DNA of 64,000 nucleotides from Euleptes europaea (taxonomy: Eukaryota > Chordata > Lepidosauria > Squamata > Sphaerodactylidae): the NCBI RefSeq assembly GCF_029931775.1, contig NC_079318.1, forward strand, positions 79,395,614-79,459,613, given 5' to 3'. The notes beneath the pieces are model-generated. The model did no database searches, had not been told where the DNA came from, and was given only the letters and a program-made list of their open reading frames with translations. Position 1 is the first letter of the stretch. Each line of letters begins with the position of its first letter. Positions 54,500 to 63,771 of the stretch are shown one piece after another. Both the position numbers and the translations under genes were made by a program.

Positions 54500-54667
54500 G
54501 GGGCCACGGTCCAGGTAGCTGCTGTGTGCCAGAGTGTTGGACTGAGACTGGACTCACCCGGCTTCCCAGTGTCCACTCTGCCTTGAAGCTTTCTGGGTGA
54601 CCTTGGGCTGCTCTCTTTCAGCCTACCTCACAGAGGTTTTGTGAGAATAACAAGGTGGAGAGGAGAA
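54500..54667 (+). repeat. tRNA/L2-type SINE
   Basis: GCCAGAGTGTTGGACTGAGA, GGGTGACCTTGGGCTGCTC and CCTACCTCACAGAGGTTTTG: a diverged MIR-like squamate SINE. Confidence 0.5.
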
Positions 54668-55070
54668 GCACTGAATAGCATAAGAAAAGCCCTGCTGGAT
54701 CAGACCAATGTCCATCAAGTCCAGCAGTCTGTTCACACAGTGGCCAACCAGGTGTCTCCAGGAAGCCCACAAACAAAATGACTGCAGCAGCACCATCCTG
54801 CCTGTGTTGCAAAGCACCTAATATAATAGGCATGCTCCTCTGATCCTGGAGAGAATAGGTATGCATCATGACTAGTACCCATTTTGACTAGTAGCCATGG
54901 ATAGCTCTATCCTCCATGAACACGTCCACTCCCCTCTTAAAGCCTTCCAAGTGGGCAGCCATCACTACATCCTGGAGCAGGGAGTTCCACAATTTAACTA
55001 TGCGCTGTGTGAACAAATATTGTTGTCCTGAGCGCCTTAGTGGAAGGGCAGAAATGAACCACGACCCCAA
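54668..55070 (-). mobile_element. CR1 LINE 3' end, antisense
   Basis: Tail as at 38768, then the reverse-transcriptase C-terminus on the minus strand (QQYLFTQRIVKLWNSLLQDV, MAAHLEGFKRGVDVFMEDRA, IHGY, stop). Confidence 0.78.
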
Positions 55071-55154
55071 TGTTGCTTTCGAGAGAAAACCACCAAGCCA
55101 GGCTATCCGCTGGACTCGTTTTCTTGCTCACCATAAACCAGGAAGTCACAATTC

Positions 55155-55225
55155 CAAAGAAGTAGCCTTGTTAGTCTGCGGTGGCAAAAAAAAAACAGGC
55201 ACCTTAGAGCAGGATCAAAGGGCCA
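55155..55225. repeat. LINE-tail-like repeat fragment
   Basis: GAAGTAGCCTTGTTAGTCTG followed by an A-run and CAGGCACCTTAGAGCAGGATC, a phrase common in squamate LINE tails. Family uncertain. Confidence 0.35.
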
Positions 55226-55564
55226 TGAAATGCAGGAAAGACAAGGTGAGATACAATTCTGTAAAATTCAAATGTAAAGAAGAACAATTCGGAGACCATG
55301 TACAATAGCCGTCCTTGGTGACGATGCACCTTGTTTGCCAAGCTGATTCACACTCATAAATGGCTAAGGGATCCCAGATACTCATTTGGGATTCAGGAAA
55401 TACAGTCAGACGTCTTCCGGAATATGACTTAAGATGTTTCACACCAAAGCCTCCTGTAGAGGTGACTTTCAGGTCAGCAACCGAGTGCCTTGTAAATGAA
55501 CTCGTTGATCTCTTATGTTAGATAGATGTCCATTGATTTATCCTCATAGTTACACAACTATCCA

Positions 55565-56208
55565 CAAAGTTACACAGCTTTAAGGTTGACAATGAGGAAA
55601 TTGAAATGATTGAAGACTTTCTATTCCTTGGCTCCATTCATCAACCAAAAGGGAGACTGCAGCCAAGAAATCAGAAGGAGGTTGAGACTGGGAAGAGCAG
55701 CCATGAAGGAGCTAGAAAAGATTCTGAAGTGTAAGGATGTGTCTCTGGCCACCAAGATTAATTCATGCCACCGTATTCCCTGCTACTATGTATGGGTGTG
55801 AAAGCTGGACATTGAAGAAAGCGGATAGGAAGAAAGTAGATTCCTTTGAAATGTGGTGTTGGAGGAGAGTGTTACGGATACCGTGGACTGCCAAAAAAAC
55901 AAATCAGTGGGTTATAGATCAAATCAAGCCTAAACCGACCCTAGAAGCTAAAATGACTAAACTGAGGCTATCGTATTTTGGTCACATTATGAGAAGACGA
56001 GTCACTAGAAAAGACAGCCATGCTAGGAAAAGTTGAGGGCAGCAGGAAAAGAGGAAGGCCCAAGAAGAGATGGATTGATTCAATAAAGGAAGCCAGAGCC
56101 CTCAGTTTGCAAGATCTGAGCAAGGCTGTCAAAGATAGGACATTATGGAGGACATTGATTCATAGGGTCACCATGAGTCAGAAGCGAATTCACAGCACTT
56201 AACACACA
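55565..56208 (+). mobile_element. Bov-B (RTE) LINE, 3' end
   Basis: C-terminal part of a Bov-B reverse transcriptase: YGCESWTLKKADRKKVDSFE, MWCWRRVLRIPWTAKKTNQW, LRLSYFGHIMRR, then in another frame MLGKVEGSRKRGRPKKRWID and DLSKAVKDRTLWRTLIHRVT. It ends with the Bov-B tail AGCACTTAACACACA. At least two frame changes. Bov-B is the partner LINE of Sauria SINEs and is known for horizontal transfer. Confidence 0.85.
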
Positions 56209-56209
56209 T

Positions 56210-56795
56210 ACTTCCTCATAGATTGGACTGACCTGTTTGTTGTAATATAGAAAGCAGGAAGACGTTTTTTACATATGGTGGCAGAGATTCCATTGGTGAG
56301 CCCAAGATAGTGTGTAGCTGATGCTATTAGGTCCTGTGTTTCCCAAATGGATATGGGGAAAGAGTGGGCATCCGGAGCTGCGGTAGCCAGGCCTGGCCCC
56401 TTGGTATGCATCTGTGTTACATTGCCCATTGTTGATGGTAAACAGCTGAAATCCTTCAAAGCATGAAATGTACCTCATGAGCTTTGAGAGGAACCACAGG
56501 ATTGTTTCTGCCCAAAGAGATATCTCAGTCCACATTGCCCTCTTCTGTTTTGTCTCCATGGTCAGTGACTGTTTTTCTGGGCTTCTTTCCCGTGACTTTG
56601 GGTCAAGTATACGCTGAACTCATCATGCAGCAAGGGACGTTTTCAAACGTTTCTATGAAAACGCAATAATTTGATGGCCATGGAGCGATGGACTGAACTA
56701 TTCAGAAGAAAGTTACAATTGGTGGAGCTTCTCAGCTTCTAGAGAGGGGTAAGTCAGGCAGAAGATGGAGCAGAAGAAGCAGGAACAGGCAGCCA
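56210..56795. other. No gene recognised
   Basis: Unnamed DNA between Bov-B and a SINE. Confidence 0.35.
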
Positions 56796-56797
56796 AC

Positions 56798-57030
56798 TGG
56801 CCTAGTGTAGTGGTTAGAGTGTTGGACTAGGGTCTTGGAGACCCAGGCTCAAATTCCCACTCAGCCATGGAAGCTTACTGGGTGACGCTGGGCCAATCAC
56901 TCTCTCTCAGCTGAAACTATCCCACAGGGTTGTTGTTGTGAGGGTAGAAGGTGGGTGGGTGGGACCATGAATGCCACTCTGAGCTCCTTGGAAGAAGTTT
57001 GGGATTAAAATGAAATAAATTAATAAGAGC
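56798..57030 (+). repeat. tRNA-derived, L2/MIR-type SINE
   Basis: GCCTAGTGTAGTGGTTAGAG (A-box), GGCTCAAATTCCCACTC (B-box), CACAGGGTTGTTGTTGTGAG and the end ATTAAAATGAAATAAAT. Confidence 0.68.
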
Positions 57031-57740
57031 TATTCAGGTGAGGAGAGTTATTCACACCATGTTTGAAATAAAAGTCACAAATCTTGGGCTGCATAATGTC
57101 TAATTTTTAGTTTTCCAAACATTACCTGAGGTAAATTTATGGCAGCTAACTAAAAAAATAGCCTTGGAAACTTTAGAGGGGAAGGGCTGCCTTCCTGTCC
57201 ATTTCATTTTTATCCCGTCAAAGTCGGTCTTCCAAACCGAGCACGGATCTGCCATCCACAACCAGGCAGGGCTGGAAGTTTTACCCAGTGTGTGAGACGG
57301 CAGGCGGAGAATCTTATTAGGAACAGCCATCTTTCTTCATACCTAATTGCTCCCTCATATGACTCACGAAGCAGGGCTTTTTTATTTAAACATATTTCAA
57401 AGTCATCCATCACCCTTTTCTTCTTTTGGGCGAGGACTCAAAACCGTTTGTGCAACAGGATGTGCATCTTATTATGCACAAAGATGCACAAACAGTGTTG
57501 CACACAAAGCCCTCTGGATCACTGCCTAGTTTCCTCACTTTGACGAGACTTCCCACTTAGTTTACAAAAGCTCACAGCCAAGTAAATACATTAAGAGATG
57601 ACTCCCTTTTTTTTCCCAGAGGAGAGAATAAAGAGAATCTCTCCTAAAAAAAAATACTTAGCCTCTTCACAGAACTTGGGTTGAGCAAGAGAACACAATT
57701 GTAAAAGGAGACTGAAATGGGTTTTAAAAAATTGTTGTTT
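57031..57740. other. Upstream DNA of CHRM1, no gene recognised
   Basis: Unnamed, AT-rich. May hold intron sequence before the CHRM1 coding exon. Confidence 0.35.
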
Positions 57741-57751
57741 AGACATATTGG

Positions 57752-58022
57752 AGCGGTGGACTCTGGAGAACCGGGTTTGATTCCCCACTCCTCCACATGA
57801 GCGGCGGACACTAATCTGGTGAACTGGATTTGTTTCCCCACTCCTCCACATGAAGCCAGCTGAGTGACCTTGGGCTAGTCACAGCTCTCTTAGAGCTCTC
57901 TCAGCCCCACCTATCTCACAGGGTGTCTGTTGTGGGGAGAGGAAGGGAAGGTGATCGTAAGCCGGTTTGAATCTTCCTTAAGTGGTAGAGAAAGTCGGCA
58001 TATAAAAAACCAACTCTTCTTC
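57752..58022 (+). repeat. tRNA-derived, L2-tailed SINE, 5'-truncated, next to the CHRM1 exon
   Basis: Starts GAGCGGTGGACTCTGGAG, runs through the whole core and ends AAAAACCAACTCTTCTTCAT. It stops about 90 bases before the CHRM1 splice acceptor. Confidence 0.78.
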
Positions 58023-58099
58023 ATCGTCATCTCGTGATGTTTTCAACAAGGAAAAAATCCATCATGACCCACAGTACTTTATCTCACTTCTGGATTTGT

Positions 58100-58112
58100 T
58101 TTCTCTTGTCAG
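58100..58112 (+). promoter_or_regulatory. Splice acceptor before the CHRM1 coding exon
   Basis: TTTTCTCTTGTCAG is a strong pyrimidine tract and AG. CHRM1 in mammals has noncoding upstream exons and a single coding exon, so the 5' UTR part would be 58113-58267. Confidence 0.5.
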
Positions 58113-58267
58113 ACTGTGCTCTTGGGTTGAAGAATAACTTCTGCACTGTCGCTCTGTCTGTCATCTGTGGTAGCCATCGAGAAAGAACCTGGCCCTACAC
58201 ACTCATGTGGCTGTTGTTCTGGGACCCTTTCTTGGAAGGTGGCAAGGAGAGAAATCGTAGAGTCACC

Positions 58268-59827
58268 ATGAACCTATCAGAAATTCCACTGGGTCACAAT
58301 GAGTCCCTGGAGGTTCAAGGCACACCATCAGAAACGGGCCACTCACTTTGGGAGGTGGTCCTGATTGTAGTGACGACGGGAATCCTCTCGTTGGTCACAG
58401 TCGTGGGAAACCTGCTGGTGATGGTCTCCTTCAAGGTCAACCGAGATCTGAAGACGGTCAACAACTACTTCCTGCTCAGCCTTGCTGGAGCCGACCTCAT
58501 TATTGGGACAATCTCAATGAATCTGTACACCACGTACATTGTCATGGGACGATGGGCAATGGGCAATGTGGCCTGTGACCTGTGGTTGGCCCTAGACTAT
58601 GTGGCCAGCAATGCCTCTGTTATGAACCTCCTGGTCATCAGCTTTGACCGCTACTTCTCCATCACCCGTCCCCTCACCTACAGAGCCAAGCGAACACCCA
58701 AGAGAGCAGCTGTGATGATAGGCCTGGCTTGGGCTATCTCATTTGTCCTGTGGGCACCTGCCATCTTATTCTGGCAGAACGTGGTCGGAGAGCGAACAGT
58801 CCCTGAGAACGACTGCTACATTCAGTTCCTCTCAGTGCCCATCATCACATTTGGAACAGCCATTGCTGCCTTTTATCTCCCCGTCACCATTATGGTGGCC
58901 CTCTACTGGAGAATCTACCAAGAGACCCAGAAGAGAGCGAAGGAGCTCTCTGGATTACAGGCCTCAGAGTTCAAGAGTAACCCACGAGTACCTTCCAAAA
59001 CAACCCAACATGGTGGCAGCGGCAGCAGTAGCAGCTCAGAACGGTCACATCCTGCCACCTCTCCAGCCGTGGCAATCGTCCCCATGAAGGCTTTCTGTTT
59101 CCCCGGACAGAAGACTGAAGGCCTCTACTTAGATCAGAGCAGCAACGGAAGTTGGAACACCACCGAGGAGGAGGAGGAGGTGGAGGAGGCCTCTGCCGAT
59201 TCCTTGACATCGTCCGAAGGAGAGGAACAACCCTTCGAAGTTCACTCTATCTGCTCGATGGTAATCCGGCTCCCTATGATCAGCACCGTAATGCAACCAC
59301 CGAGGGAAACAGAGTACCAAGATCCTAAGGCAGCTGCCAAGAGGGACTGGGATGGAGAAAAGGGCCTTGTGACAATCCCCAAGCAACCTCCAGATGAGGA
59401 CAAAAGACTCAAGAAAGCAATGATACCACTAAGGGATAAGACAGTGGTAGTGACCAAAAGGCAAATCCCAAGGAGGAGTAGGCACAGGAACCACCTCTCC
59501 AAGAGGAAGACGCTCTCGCTAGTGAAGGAGAGGAAGGCAGCTCGAACACTCAGTGCGATCCTGTTGGCCTTCATCATTACCTGGACACCCTACAACATCA
59601 TGGTGCTGGTGTCGACTTTCTGCCAGGAGTGCATCCCCCCAGGCCTCTGGAAACTCGGCTACTGGCTTTGTTACGTCAACAGCACGGTCAACCCAATGTG
59701 CTACGCTCTGTGCAACAGGTCCTTCCGAACCACCTTCCGGAGGCTGCTGCAGTGCCAGTGGAATCGGCATCATTGGAGGAAGATGCCTAAGAAGGGTGCC
59801 GCCTCCCGTGGTGTGTCGGGCTGCTGA
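58268..59827 (+). CDS. CHRM1: Muscarinic acetylcholine receptor M1
   Basis: Rhodopsin-class receptor for acetylcholine, coupled through Gq/11 to phospholipase C, at the plasma membrane of neurons and glands. One intact coding exon of 519 residues. N-glycosylation sites NLS (2) and NES (11); helix 1 about 28-52; helix 3 with the ligand aspartate in [10 protein letters not shown] (about 110); DRY at about 127-129; a very long third intracellular loop (about 222-423) with serine-rich and glutamate-rich stretches; helix 6 [16 protein letters not shown] near 475; C-terminal basic WRKMPKK and final cysteine as in M1. Human M1 has 460 residues; the extra length lies mainly in loop 3. The start at 58268 is chosen over an in-frame ATG at 58034 because it has a good context (CACCATGA), matches the M1 N-terminus, and the upstream part crosses a splice acceptor and SINE. 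Helix 2 has LAGADLIIG where mammalian muscarinic receptors have LACADLIIG. Confidence 0.95.
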   Translation: MNLSEIPLGHNESLEVQGTPSETGHSLWEVVLIVVTTGILSLVTVVGNLLVMVSFKVNRDLKTVNNYFLLSLAGADLIIGTISMNLYTTYIVMGRWAMGNVACDLWLALDYVASNASVMNLLVISFDRYFSITRPLTYRAKRTPKRAAVMIGLAWAISFVLWAPAILFWQNVVGERTVPENDCYIQFLSVPIITFGTAIAAFYLPVTIMVALYWRIYQETQKRAKELSGLQASEFKSNPRVPSKTTQHGGSGSSSSSERSHPATSPAVAIVPMKAFCFPGQKTEGLYLDQSSNGSWNTTEEEEEVEEASADSLTSSEGEEQPFEVHSICSMVIRLPMISTVMQPPRETEYQDPKAAAKRDWDGEKGLVTIPKQPPDEDKRLKKAMIPLRDKTVVVTKRQIPRRSRHRNHLSKRKTLSLVKERKAARTLSAILLAFIITWTPYNIMVLVSTFCQECIPPGLWKLGYWLCYVNSTVNPMCYALCNRSFRTTFRRLLQCQWNRHHWRKMPKKGAASRGVSGC

Positions 59828-59929
59828 GTAGGGCACAATTACCCAGACAGTGAGTAAGGGGTTAGCAAATGTTGAGGGGGTTGAAAAGCATTGCCAGTTT
59901 TAAGGGTGGGTATACCGGTACTTAAGGAT

Positions 59930-60025
59930 AGATGGGGGGGGGAGGTAGTTGTGAATTTCCTGCATTGTGCAGGGGGTTGGACTAGATGACCCTGGTGGTC
60001 CCTTCCAACTCTATGATCCTATGAT
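59930..60025 (+). mobile_element. CR1 LINE 3' terminus
   Basis: GGTAGTTGTGAATTTCCTGC, GGGGGTTGGACTAGATGACC and CCAACTCTATGATCCTATGA: the 3' end alone, 100 bases after the CHRM1 stop, so possibly within its 3' UTR. Confidence 0.75.
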
Positions 60026-60194
60026 AGTAATATATAAAGCATCTCTGCAGCATTAAAATCCTGTATGGCATTAAGCTGATCCACATCATACTTTTTGTTT
60101 TAAGATTCAGGAGGCAGATTTTGTTCATATGAATTGCCTAGCTGGATCAAATCAGAAGTCCCTCTGGACTTCAATGGCAGCCAGCCAGATGAGA

Positions 60195-60360
60195 GGAGGG
60201 GTCATGGGTCAGTGACAGAGCATCTGCTTTGCATGCATTAGGTTCCAGGTTCAATTCCCAACATCTCCAATTAAAAGGATCAGATCCTAAGTGATGTGAG
60301 ACCCTGGAGAGCTGCTTCCAGTCAAAAGCAGATCAGTGGTCTGACTCTAGGAAGCTCCCA
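60195..60360 (+). repeat. tRNA-Ala-derived SINE, diverged
   Basis: GGGTCAGTGACAGAGCATCT, GCTTTGCATGCA, GGTTCAATTCCC and AACATCTCCA: same family as 41298-41512. Confidence 0.65.
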
Positions 60361-60844
60361 AGCAGGGCATGAAGACATCAGCCCTTGCTGCAGTTTGTCG
60401 TGAGAATTTGGAATTCAGAGGTAAACTGCCTTTGAACATGGAGGTTCCATTTAACTATCATGTCAGATTGCAGACACATGCTTTAACTGACCTCTCTCCA
60501 TCTTAGAATGTAAGAATTGTTCATCTGGATTTGGACCATAGGTCAATTTAGTCCAGCACTCTGCCTCCAGACAAAGCCCACAAGGAGGGCAGGAAATTAA
60601 TAACCTTTCACTGCTGTCTTCCCCTAGTATCTGGTCTTGACAGGCAGTCTTCCTAAGGACTTGTACAGCTAACACCTGTTGAGATTCATGTCCCTGCTAA
60701 ATTGCACAATCGTTTTTAGTGAACGGCCACCACAACATCTTGTGACAGAGAATTACATATGTTTATTTTATGCTCTGTAGGAATGGACTTGCTTTTGTCT
60801 GTCCTGAACCTATTGCAAATTAAATAGGTGGCCACTGTTTTGAG

Positions 60845-60882
60845 AGTTCCTCTCAGTGCCCATCATCACATTTGGAACAGCC
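60845..60882 (+). pseudogene. 38-base exact copy of CHRM1 coding sequence
   Basis: Bases 60845-60882 are identical to 58824-58861 in the CHRM1 coding exon (helix 5 region, coding for [12 protein letters not shown]). The next two bases AT, also as in CHRM1, follow after the hAT insertion at 62244-62245. The copy is in the same orientation, about 2 kb downstream, inside a dead LINE. See findings. Confidence 0.85.
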
Positions 60883-61121
60883 CAGTGCCGGATTTACGTA
60901 TAAGCTAAACAAGCTATAGCCAAAAAACTGGATGTACATTTCCAAAATCAACAGTTACTTTGATAAAATACATATTTTGTTATGTGCAAATGGCTTTAGA
61001 TACCTATTAGGTCCATAAATTACCATATAGCATATATTCAACACAAAAAACAGCGACAATTTGTTGTTGACTAAGGACAGCTGGACATATAAAGGGCCCC
61101 ATTACCTTCAATAGCTTAGGG

Positions 61122-62201
61122 CAGTGATGGCGAACCTTTTAGAGACCGAGTGCCCAAACTGCAACCAAAAACCCACTTATTTATCGCTGAGTGCCGATGC
61201 GGCAATTTAACCTGAATACCACCCCCAGAGGGGGCCCAGAGGGAGAGGCTAGGGTTGCCAAGTTCCTCTTTGCCATGAGTGGAAGGTTTTTGGGGTGGCG
61301 CCTGAGGAGAGCGGGGTTTGGGGAAGGACTTCAGTGCCATAGAGTCCAATTGCCAAAGTGGCAATTTTTTCCAGGGGAACTGATCTTTATTGGTTGGAGA
61401 TCACTTGTAATAGCAGATCTCCAGCTAGTACCTGGAGATTGGCAACTAGTTCCTTAGTGTTTTCTCTCTACATATCAAGACAAATGGAAAGGTGTTTGGA
61501 GGATGGCTTGTGGGCACTTAAAAAGTGGAATAGGACTGCACGCCCCTCCGCCTACACAGACCCAGAGGGCGCCGGAGAAGCCGCTGGAGGGAAAGAAGGA
61601 AGGAAGGAAGGAAAGAAGGGAAGGGAGGGGGAAAGGGAAGGAAGGGAGGGAGAGAAAGAAAGAAAAAGAGAGAGAAAGGGAGAAAGAAATGGAATAAGGG
61701 AGAGAAAGAAAAGTAGGGAAAGAAAAGGACGGAGGGAGACAGAAAAAGAGAGGCCATTTATGCATGGGAGATTTTGCCTTGGATTTGCCACTCGGTGGGG
61801 CGTGGCGGCGGCGGCAGGCTTGTGAGAGGCGAGCAGGGTGGGGCAGAGGGCGCCTCCTTCGCACCCACCGGCCAGCCACGCCCCTCCACCCGCACAGGCC
61901 CAGAGGGCGCCGGAGAAGCCGCCGGCCATGCCAAGAGTGGGCACTTGGCTTCTGTTCCCCGCTCTCCAACCCGCCTGGCCGGCCGCGCACGCTCCAGCGG
62001 CGGCAATGGCGGCAGCTTCTGTGGGAGAGTCCAGGGGCCACCGCCAATGATGTCGGAGGTTCCCCACCCCTGGGCTACAGTCTCCCCCATCCGGGGCGGG
62101 GCAGAGCCGGAAAGGCCAGCGGCTTGGAGGAACCGCGCGTGCCGGCAGAGAGGGCTACGCGTGCCGGAAGTGGCACCCGTGCCATAGGTTCGCCAACACG
62201 G
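61122..62201 (-). mobile_element. Large composite hAT element, copy 2 (nested)
   Basis: CAGTGATGGCGAACC to GGTTCGCCAACACGG, 1080 bases, exact duplication GCTTAGGG (61114-61121, 62202-62209). An inverted, highly similar copy of 47130-48198, with the GGAA/GAAA tract (about 61585-61755) and the same internal MITE. Confidence 0.87.
61250..61447 (-). mobile_element. hAT-type MITE inside composite copy 2
   Basis: TAGGGTTGCCAAG to GGCAACTA, at the same place as 47873-48070. There is no 8-base duplication left. Confidence 0.78.
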
Positions 62202-62347
62202 GCTTAGGGCCTCATCAAACCTAAATCTGGCTCTGGAACAGCCATCTCCCTGTCACTTTTTCTACCCCAGTCATCATTTTATAAACCATCCTCGTGCTTT
62301 TTTCATCCCTAAAGAAGTCCTAAACCGTTTAGCCTTTCTTTGGAAAA

Positions 62348-62547
62348 AAAAAGTGCCATCAAGTCGCAGCTGACTTATGGCAACCCAGTAGGGTTTTCAA
62401 GGCAAGAGACTAACAGAGGGGCTTTCCTCTGCATAGCAACCCTGGAATTCCTTGGTGGTCTCCTATCCGAGTACTAAGCAGGGCTGATCCTGCTTAGCTT
62501 CTGAGATCTGATGAGGTCAGGCTAGCCTGGGCCATCCAGGTCAGGGC
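62348..62547 (-). repeat. 5S-Sauria SINE chimera, antisense
   Basis: Reverse reads CTGATCCTGCTTAG-region 5S words (AGATCTCAGAAGCTAAGCAG) and the Sauria part (AACCCAGTAGGGTTTTCAAG in plus). Confidence 0.77.
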
Positions 62548-62615
62548 ACACACACACATACATACACATATATACATTCTCTCTCATTCACACACACATA
62601 CATATATATTTTGCC
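62548..62615 (+). repeat. (CA)n/(TA)n microsatellite
   Basis: CACACACACATACATACACA-like tract, continuing to ACATACATATATATTTT. Confidence 0.8.
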
Positions 62616-62745
62616 CAGTCCCACAGAGCTAGTGAACGGCAGAGAGGACCAGCCAAAGAAGACCCAAATTGGCACCCAAATTCAGAGGTTTGCTCCCTCT
62701 GGATGTGGAGGCTCCTTTCATTCACCATGGCTAGTGGCCACTGAT

Positions 62746-62966
62746 GCCCTGACCTGGGTGGCCCAGGCTATCCTGATCTCATCAGATCTCGGACGCTAAA
62801 CAGGGTCAGTCCTGTCTAGTACTTGGAATGGAGGCTACCAAGGAACACCAGGATCACTATGCAGCGGAAGGCCATGGTGAACCACCCCTGTTAGTCTCTT
62901 GCCTTGAAATCCCCGTAAGGGATCACCATAAGTCGGCTGCGACTTGACAGCACTTTACACACACAC
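62746..62966 (+). repeat. 5S-Sauria SINE chimera
   Basis: GGCTATCCTGATCTCATCAG and CTAGTACTTGGAATGGAGGC (5S part), then GATCACCATAAGTCGGCTGC, GACTTGACAGCACTTTACAC and a CA run. It forms an inverted pair with 62348-62547. Confidence 0.8.
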
Positions 62967-63015
62967 ATGCAGAGGAAGGCAATGGTGAACCACCTCTGTT
63001 AGTCTCTTACACACA

Positions 63016-63625
63016 CTAGATCAAGGGAAGTAATACTACCACTGTATTCTGCATTGGTCAGACCTCACTTGGAATACTGTGTCCAGTTTTGGCCTCCACA
63101 ATTTAAGAAGGAAGTTGGAGCGTGTCCAGAGGAGGGTGACCAGAATGGTCAAAGGTCTGGAATCCATGCCCTATGAGGAGAGACTTAGGGAGTTGGGTTT
63201 GTTTAGTTTGGAGAAGAGAAGGTTGAGGGGAGACATGATAGCCATGTTTAAATATTTGAAGGGATGTCATGTTGATGAGGGAACTAGCTTGTTCTCTGTT
63301 GCTCCAGAGACTAGGACACGGAGTAATGGATTTAAACTAAGAGAAAAGCGATTCCACCTAAACATTTGGAAGAACTTCCTGACGGTGAGGGCGGTTCGAT
63401 GATGGAATGCACTGCCTTGGAGGGTGGTAGAATCCCCATCTTTGAAGGTCTTTAAGCAGAGGCTGGATGGCCATCTGTCGGGAGTGCTTTGATTGTGGGA
63501 TCCTGCATGGTGGGGGGAGGGTTGGGGTCACTGGGGATGTGGGGGGGAGGTAGTTGTTAGTTTCCTGCATTGAGCAGGGGGTTGGACTAGATGACCCTGG
63601 TGGTCCCTTCCAACTCTATGATTCA
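63016..63625 (+). mobile_element. CR1 LINE, 3' part with end of ORF2 and terminus
   Basis: Codes for the CR1 C-terminus: [50 protein letters not shown] and [20 protein letters not shown], then decays. It ends with GTAGTTGTTAGTTTCCTGCA, GACTAGATGACCCTGGTGG and CCAACTCTATGATTC, the CR1 3' end. Confidence 0.85.
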
Positions 63626-63771
63626 CACACAGTAGCCACAAATAGACCTATCCTCCATGAATCTGCCTAACTTCACTTTCAAAGCCATCTGTGCCTTCTT
63701 GGTATCAATTGAACAAGCTCCTAACAAAACTTCTCTCACTGTGCTTCTTCATCCTTCCCCCCCCCCCCCAG

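Larger units (their letters stand above)
60883..62235 (+). mobile_element. hAT element, CAGTGCCGGATTTA family, copy B, itself interrupted
   Basis: Ends CAGTGCCGGATTTACG and CTAAATCTGGCTCTG, with GAACAGCC exactly duplicated (60875-60882, 62236-62243). It is an internally deleted relative of 34352-34744, nearly identical where they align. The composite hAT at 61122-62201 is inserted in it. Confidence 0.87.
60525..62345 (-). mobile_element. CR1-like LINE 3' region, split by later insertions
   Basis: Left part 60525-60844 (GTCCAGCACTCTGCCTCC, TTTGTCTGTCCTGAACC), right part about 62246-62345 (TCATTTTATAAACCATCCTC, GTTTAGCCTTTCTTTGG). The order matches one continuous antisense CR1-type 3' region. 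The material between is a CHRM1 fragment and two hAT elements. Confidence 0.65.

Noticed and set aside
54103-54518. Overlapping frames suggesting an exon
   Set aside because: No acceptor-donor pair in one frame and no recognisable protein.
58034-58267. The longer CHRM1 open frame with 78 extra residues
   Set aside because: It crosses a strong splice acceptor, starts a few bases after a SINE and has no match to the family; the M1-type N-terminus begins at 58268.
62760-62860. A possible 5S rRNA gene
   Set aside because: Only part of the 5S sequence is present, it is diverged, and it is joined to a Sauria SINE tail. The same holds for the other 5S-like segments.
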